From Streptomyces chartreusis (GTDB taxonomy: Bacteria > Actinomycetota > Actinomycetes > Streptomycetales > Streptomycetaceae): 64,000 nt of DNA. This document shows positions 48,518 to 57,208 of the stretch, one piece after another (the stretch's first letter is position 1; every line of letters begins with the position of its first letter). Location of the stretch: positions 9,734,001-9,798,000 of the forward strand of contig NZ_CP023689.1 in NCBI RefSeq assembly GCF_008704715.1. The letters are read 5' to 3'. The notes beneath the pieces are model-generated. The model was given only the letters and a program-made list of their open reading frames with translations, had not been told where the DNA came from and ran no database searches. The position numbers and the translations under genes are program-made.

Positions 48518-51508
48518 CCGGATGTTGCGGAACCGCACCTTGTTCCCGTGGTCCTGGAGGCGGATCGCGCCGGCTGACGGGCCTTCGGGTCGGCCGGCGC
48601 CGGTCGGGCCGTCGATCGTGATGTCGTCGTGGATCTTCTTGCCGTTCCAGACGACGGTGACCCGTGCGTCGGCCGTCTTGTTGCCGTCGGCGTCGAAGCG
48701 GGCCGCGCGGAAGGTGATGTCGTACGTCTGCCAGGTCTCCGGCGCTGTTGCGGCGTTGATGTCCGGAGCCTTCTTGAGATAGATCGCGCCGGCTTCGTTC
48801 GTGTCGAGCGTCGTGTCACCGAAGGAGTCGAGGATCTGGAGTTCGTACCGGTCCTGGAGGTAGACGCCGCTGTTGCCGCGGTCCTGGCCGGTCACGTCGT
48901 CCGGCAGGAGCGGGACGCGGAACTCCACGTGCAGCTTGAAGTCCTGGTAGGCGTCCTTCGTACGCAGGTCGCCGCAGCACACCTCCATCGACTGCTCCTC
49001 GGTGAGCGGCCATTCGACGGTACGTCCGTCCGTGTGCTGCCACTGACTCTGTGACGCGGCGGTGCCGTCGAAGAGGGAGACTCGGGCGCCGTGCGGGCGG
49101 ACGGTGATCAGGTCCAGGTTGACGTGACCCGTGTCGCCGGAGTCGAAGCGGTAGGCGATGGTGTTCTTGCCTGCGCGCAGGGTGACCCGTTCGGCCTGGG
49201 TCGACCAGGTGTCCCAGTTGCTCGTCGACGCGAGCTCGGTCTGTCTCAGCTTCTTTCCGTTGGCGTACAGGGAGAGGGACTTGGTGCCCTGGAAGGGGTT
49301 GGGGCCGTTGGAGTAGCGCAGATTGACGTCGTAGTCGCCGGCCTTGGGGACGGTGACGTCGAAGGTGGTGGCGGCCTTGCCCTCGGTGCCGTAGCGATCG
49401 ACGAAGCCGCTGCCCGAGTAGCCGGGGTGGTCGGTGTTGATTCCGGCCGTGCCGGTCAGCCGTGCCTCCTCGGCCTCGTACAGGGTCGCGGGCGGCGGCT
49501 GCTTGCCCGGCACGGCGTTGAGCGTGTACCAGGCCTCCGTGCTCCACAGTGCCTCGCCCGATGTGGACGCGAAGGGGCGGGGTGAGCGGACGTGGACGAC
49601 ATGGCCCGGCTTGAGGCCGTCAAGGCGCAGAGAGACCGTGCGGCCGTCGTCGGACAGGGTCGCCGAGCGGACGTCGAGCCGCTGCTCGCCGATCTTCGGT
49701 CCGCCGTAGTCCGATGTGGGGGTGTAGCGCCACTGCTCGGCCTGGTAGTGGGAAGCCAGCTTCTCCGCGGTGGCCTCGGACAGCGGCTGGGTGTACTCCA
49801 GGTCGAAGCCGCCCGGGACTGCGCGCATCTCCTTGATGTCGAAGGTGTTGCCGCCGTTGGGGGTCAGCTTCTGGAGGCCGAACTTCAGTTTTCCTTCCTG
49901 GCCCCAGTTGCCGTCCGCGCCGAGCCCGCCCGCGTAGACGACACCGTCCGGGCCCATGGTGATGCGGTTGACGCCGGCTTCGAGTCCCTGCGTGTAGCGG
50001 AACACGGCGCCCTGGTACTGGCCCTTCACCTTCTCCAGATAGGCGCGCTGGAGCCCGCCGTAGGTGACGTCGCCGAGGAGCATCTGCCCGGCGAAGCGGC
50101 CCTTGGTCAAGTACAGCGGTGTGCTGGGGGAGTTGGCGATCTCGTTCTGCGGCAGCCACAGCACCGGTTCGGTCACCGACCGGTCGTCGAAGGGGCCTGA
50201 GGGCTCGGTGTAGTGGTTGAAGAAGCGGTCCTGCTTGATGTGGACCAGCTTGGACGCCGGCAGCCAGCCGCCCTGGTTGTCGGTGGTGAAGATGTCGCCG
50301 CCGGGGCCCCAGCCGATGCCGTTGGGGGTGCGCAGACCGCCCGCGATCGGCTGGATCTTCCCTGTCTTCTTGCTGATCTTGTACGTGGTCCCACGGCCGG
50401 GGGCAGGCTGCGGGGTCGTGGTCGCGCCGCCGTAGTTGATGGCGACGGACAGGTTCACGTAGAAGTAGCCGTCGCGGTAGAGCAGACCGAAGGCGAACTC
50501 GTGGAAGTTGCCGCCGTAGGGCCAGGTGGCGACGGTCCGGTAGTCGTCGGCGACGAAGTCCCGGTTGGTGTCGACCAGTCGGGTCAGCTCGTGCTTCTGC
50601 GACACGTACAGCGAGCCGTCGACGTACTTGATGCCCATGGGCTCGCGCAGCCCGCTCGCGATCTTCTTCACCGTCACCTTGTCGCGACTGGTGTCGCCGG
50701 TGACGTTGTCGAGAAGGTACGCCTCGCCCGTGGTCGTCTGTGAGCCGCCCCAGGTGGTGATGGCCAGGCGTCCGTCGGGCAGCCAGTCCATGCCGGTGAC
50801 CTGCGGCTCGAAGCCGTCCGGGCGCAGGTCGGTGAGGGTGAGGTCGGGGCGTACGTCGGCCAGCGGCAGACCGTCACCCGGGCTGTCCGCTCCGGACTCG
50901 CACTCCTTGCGTCCCGGGGCGGTCACCCGCACCACTCCGGCGTCGGTGCTCAGTGCCTCGCTCGGCACCGTGGTGAAGTCGTTCGCGGAGGGCGGCTTCC
51001 AGGCCAGTGCGAGGCGTTGCTCGCCGCCGCGTTCGAAGTAGTCGATGCGGAACGGGTGCGATCCGGCGGTGAGTTGGACGGATCCGTCCTTGGGCTCGGC
51101 GCCGTGCAGTCCGTCGTGGTCGATGACCGTCCGGTCGTCGATGGTGAGCCGGGATCCGTCGTCGCTGGTCAGACGGAACGTGTAGGACCCGTCGTCGGGT
51201 ATGACGAGGTAGCCGGACACCTCGGCCGAGAAGTTGTCGGCGAAGCCGCCGAAGTCTCCGGTCGTGGACCAGTCCACGGTCGGCATCAGCTTGTCGTGGT
51301 TGGGGGTCTGACCCGGCTTGAGCTTGCACAGCTTGCTGAGCGGGACCTGGGTGTCGAACACCCGCAGGGTCACTCCCGGTTCCTGGGGCGGGATGTCATC
51401 GGGAGCCGCGGCGGACGGTGGCGCCGTCCACACGCCGCCGATGAGGAAGCTTCCGAGAAGCAGGGGGGTGAGGCGTCTTCGGGCATGGCGGAACCACCGT
51501 TGATGCAT
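48500..51508 (-). CDS. Large secreted PA14 / sorbosone-dehydrogenase-like / CBM / DUF1080 protein
   Basis: A 1002-residue exported protein. Signal peptide MHQRWFRHARRRLTPLLLGSFLIGG to about residue 35. Domains in order: PA14-type sugar-binding beta-barrel (about 45-180, SGYLVIPDDGSYTFRLTSDDGSRLTID), glucose/sorbosone-dehydrogenase-like propeller (about 215-560, GMDWLPDGRLAITTWGG, GLRTPNGIGWGPGGDIFTTDNQG), carbohydrate-binding module (about 680-800, YEAEEARLTGTAGINTDHPGYSGSGFVDRYG), and a C-terminal DUF1080 jelly-roll (about 815-1002, FKLHVEFRVPLL, GNSGVYLQDRYELQILDSFGD), the fold of 3-keto-glycoside hydrolases. It probably degrades an extracellular polysaccharide or glycoside. ATG 51508 follows GGAGG. 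Confidence 0.88.
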   Translation of the reverse strand: MHQRWFRHARRRLTPLLLGSFLIGGVWTAPPSAAAPDDIPPQEPGVTLRVFDTQVPLSKLCKLKPGQTPNHDKLMPTVDWSTTGDFGGFADNFSAEVSGYLVIPDDGSYTFRLTSDDGSRLTIDDRTVIDHDGLHGAEPKDGSVQLTAGSHPFRIDYFERGGEQRLALAWKPPSANDFTTVPSEALSTDAGVVRVTAPGRKECESGADSPGDGLPLADVRPDLTLTDLRPDGFEPQVTGMDWLPDGRLAITTWGGSQTTTGEAYLLDNVTGDTSRDKVTVKKIASGLREPMGIKYVDGSLYVSQKHELTRLVDTNRDFVADDYRTVATWPYGGNFHEFAFGLLYRDGYFYVNLSVAINYGGATTTPQPAPGRGTTYKISKKTGKIQPIAGGLRTPNGIGWGPGGDIFTTDNQGGWLPASKLVHIKQDRFFNHYTEPSGPFDDRSVTEPVLWLPQNEIANSPSTPLYLTKGRFAGQMLLGDVTYGGLQRAYLEKVKGQYQGAVFRYTQGLEAGVNRITMGPDGVVYAGGLGADGNWGQEGKLKFGLQKLTPNGGNTFDIKEMRAVPGGFDLEYTQPLSEATAEKLASHYQAEQWRYTPTSDYGGPKIGEQRLDVRSATLSDDGRTVSLRLDGLKPGHVVHVRSPRPFASTSGEALWSTEAWYTLNAVPGKQPPPATLYEAEEARLTGTAGINTDHPGYSGSGFVDRYGTEGKAATTFDVTVPKAGDYDVNLRYSNGPNPFQGTKSLSLYANGKKLRQTELASTSNWDTWSTQAERVTLRAGKNTIAYRFDSGDTGHVNLDLITVRPHGARVSLFDGTAASQSQWQHTDGRTVEWPLTEEQSMEVCCGDLRTKDAYQDFKLHVEFRVPLLPDDVTGQDRGNSGVYLQDRYELQILDSFGDTTLDTNEAGAIYLKKAPDINAATAPETWQTYDITFRAARFDADGNKTADARVTVVWNGKKIHDDITIDGPTGAGRPEGPSAGAIRLQDHGNKVRFRNIRVEPLS

Positions 51509-51639
51509 CGGTCCTCCAGAACGGACCGGAGGCCGCCGGATTGCACTCCGGTCGAGATACCCGCTGCGCGGGGGGTGCGCAGGAGGTGGTACTCGTGCGG
51601 TTGAGCGAAACCGTAGGGGACTTTCGCTGAGCACGTCCA

Positions 51640-51666
51640 GACTTTGTCATCAGCGAGTTCAAAGTC
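51640..51666. promoter_or_regulatory. Inverted repeat between large secreted protein and LysR genes
   Basis: GACTTTG at 51640-51646 and CAAAGTC at 51660-51666 with a 13-base spacer. A further GGGACTTT lies just upstream at 51617-51624. The size and divergent location fit a LysR-type regulator binding region. Confidence 0.5.
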
Positions 51667-51768
51667 CCGTCGGGGATCCGGTACTGCACCGAACCGCGGC
51701 TCGATGCAGACTGTGCGTGCCGCTCGTGCGGTGGCCCTTGGACGTGCACAGACCCGACGGAGACCCGG

Positions 51769-52662
51769 ATGGAACGACGTCAGCTGGAGTACTTCATCGC
51801 GGTCGTCGAGCATGGCGGTTTCACGGCCGCGGCCGCCGCGCTCCATGTCGCGCAGCCCTCGCTGTCGCACGCGATCCGCACCCTGGAGCGCGAATGCGGC
51901 GGGAAACTCTTCCACCGGCTCGCCCAGGGCGTCTGTCTCACCCCGGCCGGCGAGGCCCTGGTGCGGCCCGCCCGGCAGGTCCTGCGCGACCTGTCCACCG
52001 CGAGTTCCCTGGTGCGGGAGGTGCTCGGGCTCAGTGGCGGCCGGCTCGACATCGTTTCGCAGACGACGCTCTCGGTCGACCCGCTGGCCGACATGCTGGG
52101 CCGCTTCCACCGTGCGCATCCGAAGGTCAGCGTGCGTGTGGTCGATCCGGAGCGTGGGCCCGCCGTGGCGCAGATGGTCGCGGCAGGGGAGTGCGAGCTC
52201 GGTCTGGTGGACGCCTCCGTGCCCACGGCCGACCTGAGCGGGATCGACCTGCCGGAGCAGGAGATGCACGTAGTGCTGCCGGCCGACCATCCGCATCCAG
52301 CGGGCGACACCATCACCTCACCTCAACTGGCCGCGCTGGACCTGATCGTGACACCGCCGGGCACCGAGACCCGGGCGGCGGTCGACGACGTGTGCACCGC
52401 GCTCGGCGTCGCGCCACGCATCGCCGTCGAGACCGCGCACCGCGCGATGATCGTGCCGCTCGTTCTTTCCGGCGTCGGCGCCGCCGTACTGCCCGCCTCC
52501 ATGGCCCGGGACGCCGCACTGCGCGGGGCGCGCATGCTGTCCCACCGACCGCGGCTGCTGCGCCACGGTCGACTGGTCTGGCGCTCGGGCCAACTCTCCC
52601 CGGCCGCCGAGGCGTTCGCGAACCTGGCGTCCGAACCCGCCCGGGACGGACGTACCCAGTAG
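51769..52662 (+). CDS. LysR-family transcriptional regulator
   Basis: A 297-residue LTTR. The helix-turn-helix reads RRQLEYFIAVVEHGGFTAAAAALHVAQPSLSHAIRTLERECGGKLFHR, followed by the effector domain (RLDIVSQTTLSVDPLADMLGRFHRAHPKVSVRVV). It lies between the leftward large secreted protein and the rightward sulfatase genes, so it could control either. ATG 51769. The 228 bases between it and the sulfatase are AT-richer than the surroundings. Confidence 0.88.
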   Translation: MERRQLEYFIAVVEHGGFTAAAAALHVAQPSLSHAIRTLERECGGKLFHRLAQGVCLTPAGEALVRPARQVLRDLSTASSLVREVLGLSGGRLDIVSQTTLSVDPLADMLGRFHRAHPKVSVRVVDPERGPAVAQMVAAGECELGLVDASVPTADLSGIDLPEQEMHVVLPADHPHPAGDTITSPQLAALDLIVTPPGTETRAAVDDVCTALGVAPRIAVETAHRAMIVPLVLSGVGAAVLPASMARDAALRGARMLSHRPRLLRHGRLVWRSGQLSPAAEAFANLASEPARDGRTQ

Positions 52663-52890
52663 GTATAGAAAATCTCTACCGCCGTCATTCAAAACCGGTT
52701 CACGTGAATTCAGGCGGCCTCGTTGACCCGCCGCGACGACGACTGACACCTTGGCTTCATCGCAGGCCGGGACGCCTTCAAAGGCCCCCAACAACGCCGT
52801 ACGGAGCCGCTATTCAGGCTGCGAAAAGAGTCTGCGATTTCCCCGAAGAAGGTGTGAATTTTCCGCCGGGTCATCGAATCGGAGAATTGA

Positions 52891-55251
52891 ATGAGTGAGT
52901 TCGACGCGGGACGGCACATACTTCCGCGGCCGGATGCCCGCAGCCCGCTGACGGCCGCCATGGACGTGCACGACCAGGAGACCGCCTTCACTCCCATCGG
53001 CCCGGTCCCGCCGCCCGACGGAGCACCGAACGTCGTGATCGTGCTCGTCGACGACCTCGGGTTCGGCACCTCCAGCGCGTTCGGCGGTCCGTGCGAGATG
53101 CCGGCCGCGGAACGACTCGCGGACGACGGGCTCCGCTACACCCGCTTCCACGTCACGGCCCTGTGCTCACCCACCCGCCAGGCCCTGCTGACCGGACGCA
53201 ACCACCACTCGGTCGGCATGGGCGGCACCACCGAGATGACCACCGCGGCCCCCGGATACAACGGCTTCCGGCCGCGCAGCGCGGCGACCCTGGCCCAGAT
53301 CCTCCAGGGCAACGGCTACAGCACGGCCGCCTTCGGCAAATGGCACCAGACCCCGCCGCGCGAGATCAGCCCGGTCGGCCCGTTCGACCGCTGGCCGACC
53401 GGCGAGGGGTTCGACACCTTCTACGGCTTCATGGGCGCCGAGATGAACCACTGGTACCCGCTGCTCTACCAGGGCACCACCCCCGTCGAGCCCGAGCGCC
53501 GGCCCGAGGACGGCTACCACCTCTCCGAGGACCTCGTCGACCACGCCATCGACTGGGTGCGCACCCAGCGCACACTGACTCCCGACCGACCGTTCTTCAC
53601 CTACCTGGCGCTGGGCGCCGCGCACGCCCCGCTGCACGTCGGCCGCGCATGGCAGGAGAAGTACCGCGGACGGTTCGACCACGGCTGGGACCGGCAGCGC
53701 GAACTCACCCTGCAACGCCAGCGGGAACTCGGCGTCGTCCCCCCGGAGGCCGAACTCGCGCCCTGGGCCGAGGGCGTGCCCCACTGGGACGACCTCAGCG
53801 ACAACCAGCGCCGGCTGTCGGCCAGGTTCATGGAGACGTTCGCCGCCTTCACCGAACACGCCGACGTCCAGGTCGGCAGGTTCGTCGACGCACTGGAGGA
53901 ACTCGGCGAACTCGACAACACGCTCTTCCTCTACATCCTCGGCGACAACGGAGCCTCGGGCGAGGGCGGCATCGAGGGGACGATCGTCGAGCACCGGCTC
54001 GGACACGGCGTGGTGGACGACCCGGACGAGATGATCGACCACCTGGACGAGATCGGCGGCCCGCTCAGCTACCCGATCGCCCCGGCCGGATGGGCGCTGG
54101 CCCTGAACACCCCCTACCAGTGGACCAAGCAGGTCGCCTCGCACTTCGGCGGCACCCGCGACGGCATGATCCTGCACTGGCCACGCGGAGTCCCCGAGCG
54201 CGGCGGACTGCGCCACCAGTTCTCGCACGTCATCGACGTACTCCCGACCATCCTGGACTGTGCGGGCATCCCGGCGCCGTTCAGCGTGGACGGCGTGCCC
54301 CAGCAGCCCATCGAGGGCACGAGCATGCAGCACACCCTCACCGACCCCCAGGCGAGCGAGCACCGCCGGACCCAGTACTTCGAGATGTGCGGCAACCGGG
54401 GCATCTACCACAACGGCTGGATGGCGGTCACCCGGCACGGCATCCCCTGGGAGATGGTCCCGGACAAGGACCGGCGGTTCACCGACGACGTCTGGGAGCT
54501 CTACGACATCGACCACGACTGGAGCCAGGCGCGCGACCTCGCCGCCGAACACCCCGAGAAACTGCGCCGGTTGCAGGACCTGTTCCTCATCGAGGCGGCC
54601 AAGTACCAGGTCTTCCCCCTCGACGACCGGGTCACGGAACGCGAGAATCCCGCGATGGCAGGCCGTATCGACCTGCTCGGCGAGCGGACCTCCATCACCT
54701 ACCGCGCGGGCATGCGACGGTTCACCGAGGAGACCACCCTCAACGTCAAGAACCGCTCGCACAGCATCACAGCGGACGTCGACCTGCCCGACACGGACAC
54801 CCACGGCGTGATCATCTCCCAGGGCGGCCGATTCGGCGGCTGGAGCCTGTACGTCACCGACGGCAGGCCGGCCTACGCCTACAACTACTTCGGCATTAAC
54901 CTGTACACCGTGCGCGGCGACGAACCCCTGACGCCCGGACGGCACGAGATCCGCCTCGAGTTCGACTACGACGGCGGAGGCCTCGGCAAGGGCGGCACCG
55001 CCGTGCTCCTCGTCAACGGCGAGAAGCACGCGAGCGGACGGGTGGCGCGGACCATCCCGTACTACTTCTCCTTCGACGAGACCCTCGACGTCGGAGTCGA
55101 CCTGAGCACCCCGGTGACCGACGACTACCCCGCCCTCGACAACGAGTTCACCGGCACCATTCATACGGTCCGCATCGACCTGGACGACCGCAGCGCCGCG
55201 TCGTCCGAGTACGACGGAGGACTGCACCGGCGTGTGATGGGGGCGCAGTGA
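52891..55251 (+). CDS. Type I arylsulfatase
   Basis: A 786-residue sulfatase. Metal-binding Asp pair in VVIVLVDDLGFGTSS (residues 54-55). The formylglycine motif is CSPTR with Cys92, so it needs conversion by an FGE, supplied by the next gene. TGRNHHSVG and the later FLYILGDNGASGEGG complete the active site. The C-terminal 150 residues form a beta-rich domain. No signal peptide is apparent, so it is probably cytoplasmic. Length is typical of the actinobacterial arylsulfatase group. ATG 52891 follows GGAGA; the stop overlaps the FGE start. Confidence 0.92.
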   Translation: MSEFDAGRHILPRPDARSPLTAAMDVHDQETAFTPIGPVPPPDGAPNVVIVLVDDLGFGTSSAFGGPCEMPAAERLADDGLRYTRFHVTALCSPTRQALLTGRNHHSVGMGGTTEMTTAAPGYNGFRPRSAATLAQILQGNGYSTAAFGKWHQTPPREISPVGPFDRWPTGEGFDTFYGFMGAEMNHWYPLLYQGTTPVEPERRPEDGYHLSEDLVDHAIDWVRTQRTLTPDRPFFTYLALGAAHAPLHVGRAWQEKYRGRFDHGWDRQRELTLQRQRELGVVPPEAELAPWAEGVPHWDDLSDNQRRLSARFMETFAAFTEHADVQVGRFVDALEELGELDNTLFLYILGDNGASGEGGIEGTIVEHRLGHGVVDDPDEMIDHLDEIGGPLSYPIAPAGWALALNTPYQWTKQVASHFGGTRDGMILHWPRGVPERGGLRHQFSHVIDVLPTILDCAGIPAPFSVDGVPQQPIEGTSMQHTLTDPQASEHRRTQYFEMCGNRGIYHNGWMAVTRHGIPWEMVPDKDRRFTDDVWELYDIDHDWSQARDLAAEHPEKLRRLQDLFLIEAAKYQVFPLDDRVTERENPAMAGRIDLLGERTSITYRAGMRRFTEETTLNVKNRSHSITADVDLPDTDTHGVIISQGGRFGGWSLYVTDGRPAYAYNYFGINLYTVRGDEPLTPGRHEIRLEFDYDGGGLGKGGTAVLLVNGEKHASGRVARTIPYYFSFDETLDVGVDLSTPVTDDYPALDNEFTGTIHTVRIDLDDRSAASSEYDGGLHRRVMGAQ

Positions 55252-56138
55252 GCTGCTGCACGCCGTCCGGCGGCCGGGACGAGCAACGGGCTGCCCTCCT
55301 TACGGCGGCCGCCTCCCGGACGACGACCGAGGGCATGGTCGCCGTCCCCGCCGGCAGGTTCCTCATGGGCAGCCAGGACGAGCTCGCCTATCCGGCCGAC
55401 GGCGAGGGCCCGGTCCGCACTGTGCACGTCGACGCCTTCTGGATCGACGCCCGCACGGTTACCAACGCGCAATTCGACGCGTTCGCCGCCGCGACCGGGT
55501 ACCGCACCTCCGCCGAGCGCATCGGCTGGTCGTTCGTCTTCGCCGGGCTGCTCCCCGACGACTTCCCGCCCACCCGGGCGGTGGCGGCCGCCCCCTGGTG
55601 GCGCCAGGTCGAGGGCGCCGACTGGCGGCGTCCCGACGGACCGCAGTCCACCTGGGAGACCCGGCCCGACCACCCCGTCATCCACGTCGTCCGGGACGAC
55701 GCCCGCGCCTACTGCGCCTGGGCCGGCAAACGCCTGCCCACCGAGGCGGAGTGGGAACGCGCTGCCCGAGGGGGACTGCACGCGAAGGTGTTCCCCTGGG
55801 GCGACGAGTTCGAGCCTGGCGGGCGCCCCCGCATGAACGTGTGGCAGGGCGACTTCCCCGACCGGCACCCCACCGTCGACGGCTGGTACGGCACCTGCCC
55901 CGTCGACGCCTTCGAACCCAACGGCTTCGGCCTGTACAACACCACCGGCAACGTCTGGGAATGGTGCGAGGACCGGTTCTCCCTCTCCCACGGCGAACGC
56001 CGGTACGTCACCAAGGGCGGCTCCTACCTCTGCCACGCCTCCTACTGCCGCCGCTACCGGGTCGCCGCCCGACAGGGCCTCTTCGCGGACTCGGCGACCG
56101 GAAACGTGGGATTCCGGTGCGCCCTGGACATGACCTGA
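55248..56138 (+). CDS. Formylglycine-generating enzyme (sulfatase-modifying factor)
   Basis: A 296-residue FGE/SUMF1-type enzyme that oxidises the sulfatase Cys to formylglycine. VPAGRFLMGS, KRLPTEAEWERAARGG, FPWGDEF and NVWEWCEDRF are family hallmarks. The copper-binding active-site Cys pair is in GGSYLCHASYCRRYR (Cys262, Cys267), so it should be active. The GTG at 55248 overlaps the sulfatase stop (GTGA), a direct substrate-enzyme coupling. N-terminal Cys3-Cys4 may be extra. Confidence 0.92.
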   Translation: MSCCTPSGGRDEQRAALLTAAASRTTTEGMVAVPAGRFLMGSQDELAYPADGEGPVRTVHVDAFWIDARTVTNAQFDAFAAATGYRTSAERIGWSFVFAGLLPDDFPPTRAVAAAPWWRQVEGADWRRPDGPQSTWETRPDHPVIHVVRDDARAYCAWAGKRLPTEAEWERAARGGLHAKVFPWGDEFEPGGRPRMNVWQGDFPDRHPTVDGWYGTCPVDAFEPNGFGLYNTTGNVWEWCEDRFSLSHGERRYVTKGGSYLCHASYCRRYRVAARQGLFADSATGNVGFRCALDMT

Positions 56139-56206
56139 CCCCCCTTCACCCCACCCTCCCCACCATCCGCACGGCGCGAGACGCCCGGCGCACAAGGAGC
56201 AGGACC

Positions 56207-57178
56207 ATGGCACAACGTGCAAGAAGGTGGCGCTCAGGCGCCGCGGCGACGGCCGCATTCGGCCTCGCCCTGACCGCGTGCAGCGGGGCGAAGGTCGGCG
56301 AGGACAACGCCGGGGCGGGCGGTGGTCCGGGGGAGTGCGGCACCTTCAACCTCGCTGTCAGCCCGTGGGTCGGCTACGAGGCGAACGCGGCCGTCATCGC
56401 CCACGTCGCGGAGAAGGAACTCGGCTGCAAGGTCGTCCAGAAGGACCTCAAGGCGGAGATCGGCTGGCAGGGCTTCGAGTCGGGCGAGGTCGACGCCATC
56501 GTGGAGAACTGGGGCCACGACGACCTGAAGAAGAAATACATCACCGAGCAGAAGACCGCCGTTAATCTCGGCCCGACCGGCAACAAGGGAATCATCGGCT
56601 GGTATATCCCGCCGTGGATCGCCAAGCAGTACCCGGACATCACCGACTGGCGGAACCTCGACAAGTACGCCGCGAAGTTCAAGACCTCCGAGTCGGGCAG
56701 CAAGGGCCAACTCCTCGACGGCGACCCGTCGTACCAGACCAATGACGAGGCCCTGGTGAAGAACCTGAAGCTGGACTTCAAGGTGGTGTACGCGGGCAGT
56801 GAGACCGCCCTGCTCCAGGCCTTCCGGGACGCCGAGAAGAACAAGAAGTGGGTGATCGGCTACTTCTACGAGCCGCAGTGGCTCTTCTCGGAGGTGCCGC
56901 TCGTCCACATCGACCTGCCCAAGCACACGGCGGGCTGTGACGCCGATCCCGCGAAGGTGGCCTGCGACTATCCCGTGTTCGACCTCGACAAGATCGTCAG
57001 CACCAGCTTCGCCAAGTCCGGCAGCCCGGGCTACGACCTGGTGAAGAACTTCACCTGGACCAACGACGACCAGAACACCGTCGCCAAATACATCGCGCTC
57101 GACAAGATGACACCGGAAGCGGCGGCGAAGAAGTGGGTCGAGGCGCACCCCGACAAGGTGAAGGCCTGGCTCGGATAA
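56207..57178 (+). CDS. Glycine-betaine/choline-type ABC substrate-binding lipoprotein
   Basis: A 323-residue lipoprotein with lipobox ALTAC (Cys25). The OpuAC/ProX-type fold shows as VSPWVGYEANAAVIAHVAEKELGCKV, GEVDAIVENWGHDDLKKKYI, and later aromatic-rich GIIGWYIPPWIAKQYPDITDW and FYEPQWLFSEVPLVHIDLP that would cage a quaternary ammonium ligand. No permease or ATPase gene is adjacent, so it must use a transporter elsewhere. It lies 68 bases after the FGE gene; ATG 56207 follows AAGGAG. It may capture a product of sulfate-ester cleavage such as choline (inference). Confidence 0.85.
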   Translation: MAQRARRWRSGAAATAAFGLALTACSGAKVGEDNAGAGGGPGECGTFNLAVSPWVGYEANAAVIAHVAEKELGCKVVQKDLKAEIGWQGFESGEVDAIVENWGHDDLKKKYITEQKTAVNLGPTGNKGIIGWYIPPWIAKQYPDITDWRNLDKYAAKFKTSESGSKGQLLDGDPSYQTNDEALVKNLKLDFKVVYAGSETALLQAFRDAEKNKKWVIGYFYEPQWLFSEVPLVHIDLPKHTAGCDADPAKVACDYPVFDLDKIVSTSFAKSGSPGYDLVKNFTWTNDDQNTVAKYIALDKMTPEAAAKKWVEAHPDKVKAWLG

Positions 57179-57208
57179 CTACCGCTGCCGTGCGATGAGG
57201 GCCTGTGG

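Noticed and set aside
53167-55227. 686-codon open frame antisense to the arylsulfatase gene
   Set aside because: It is a GC-driven shadow: the sense frame has full sulfatase motifs, the antisense translation has none and lacks a ribosome site.
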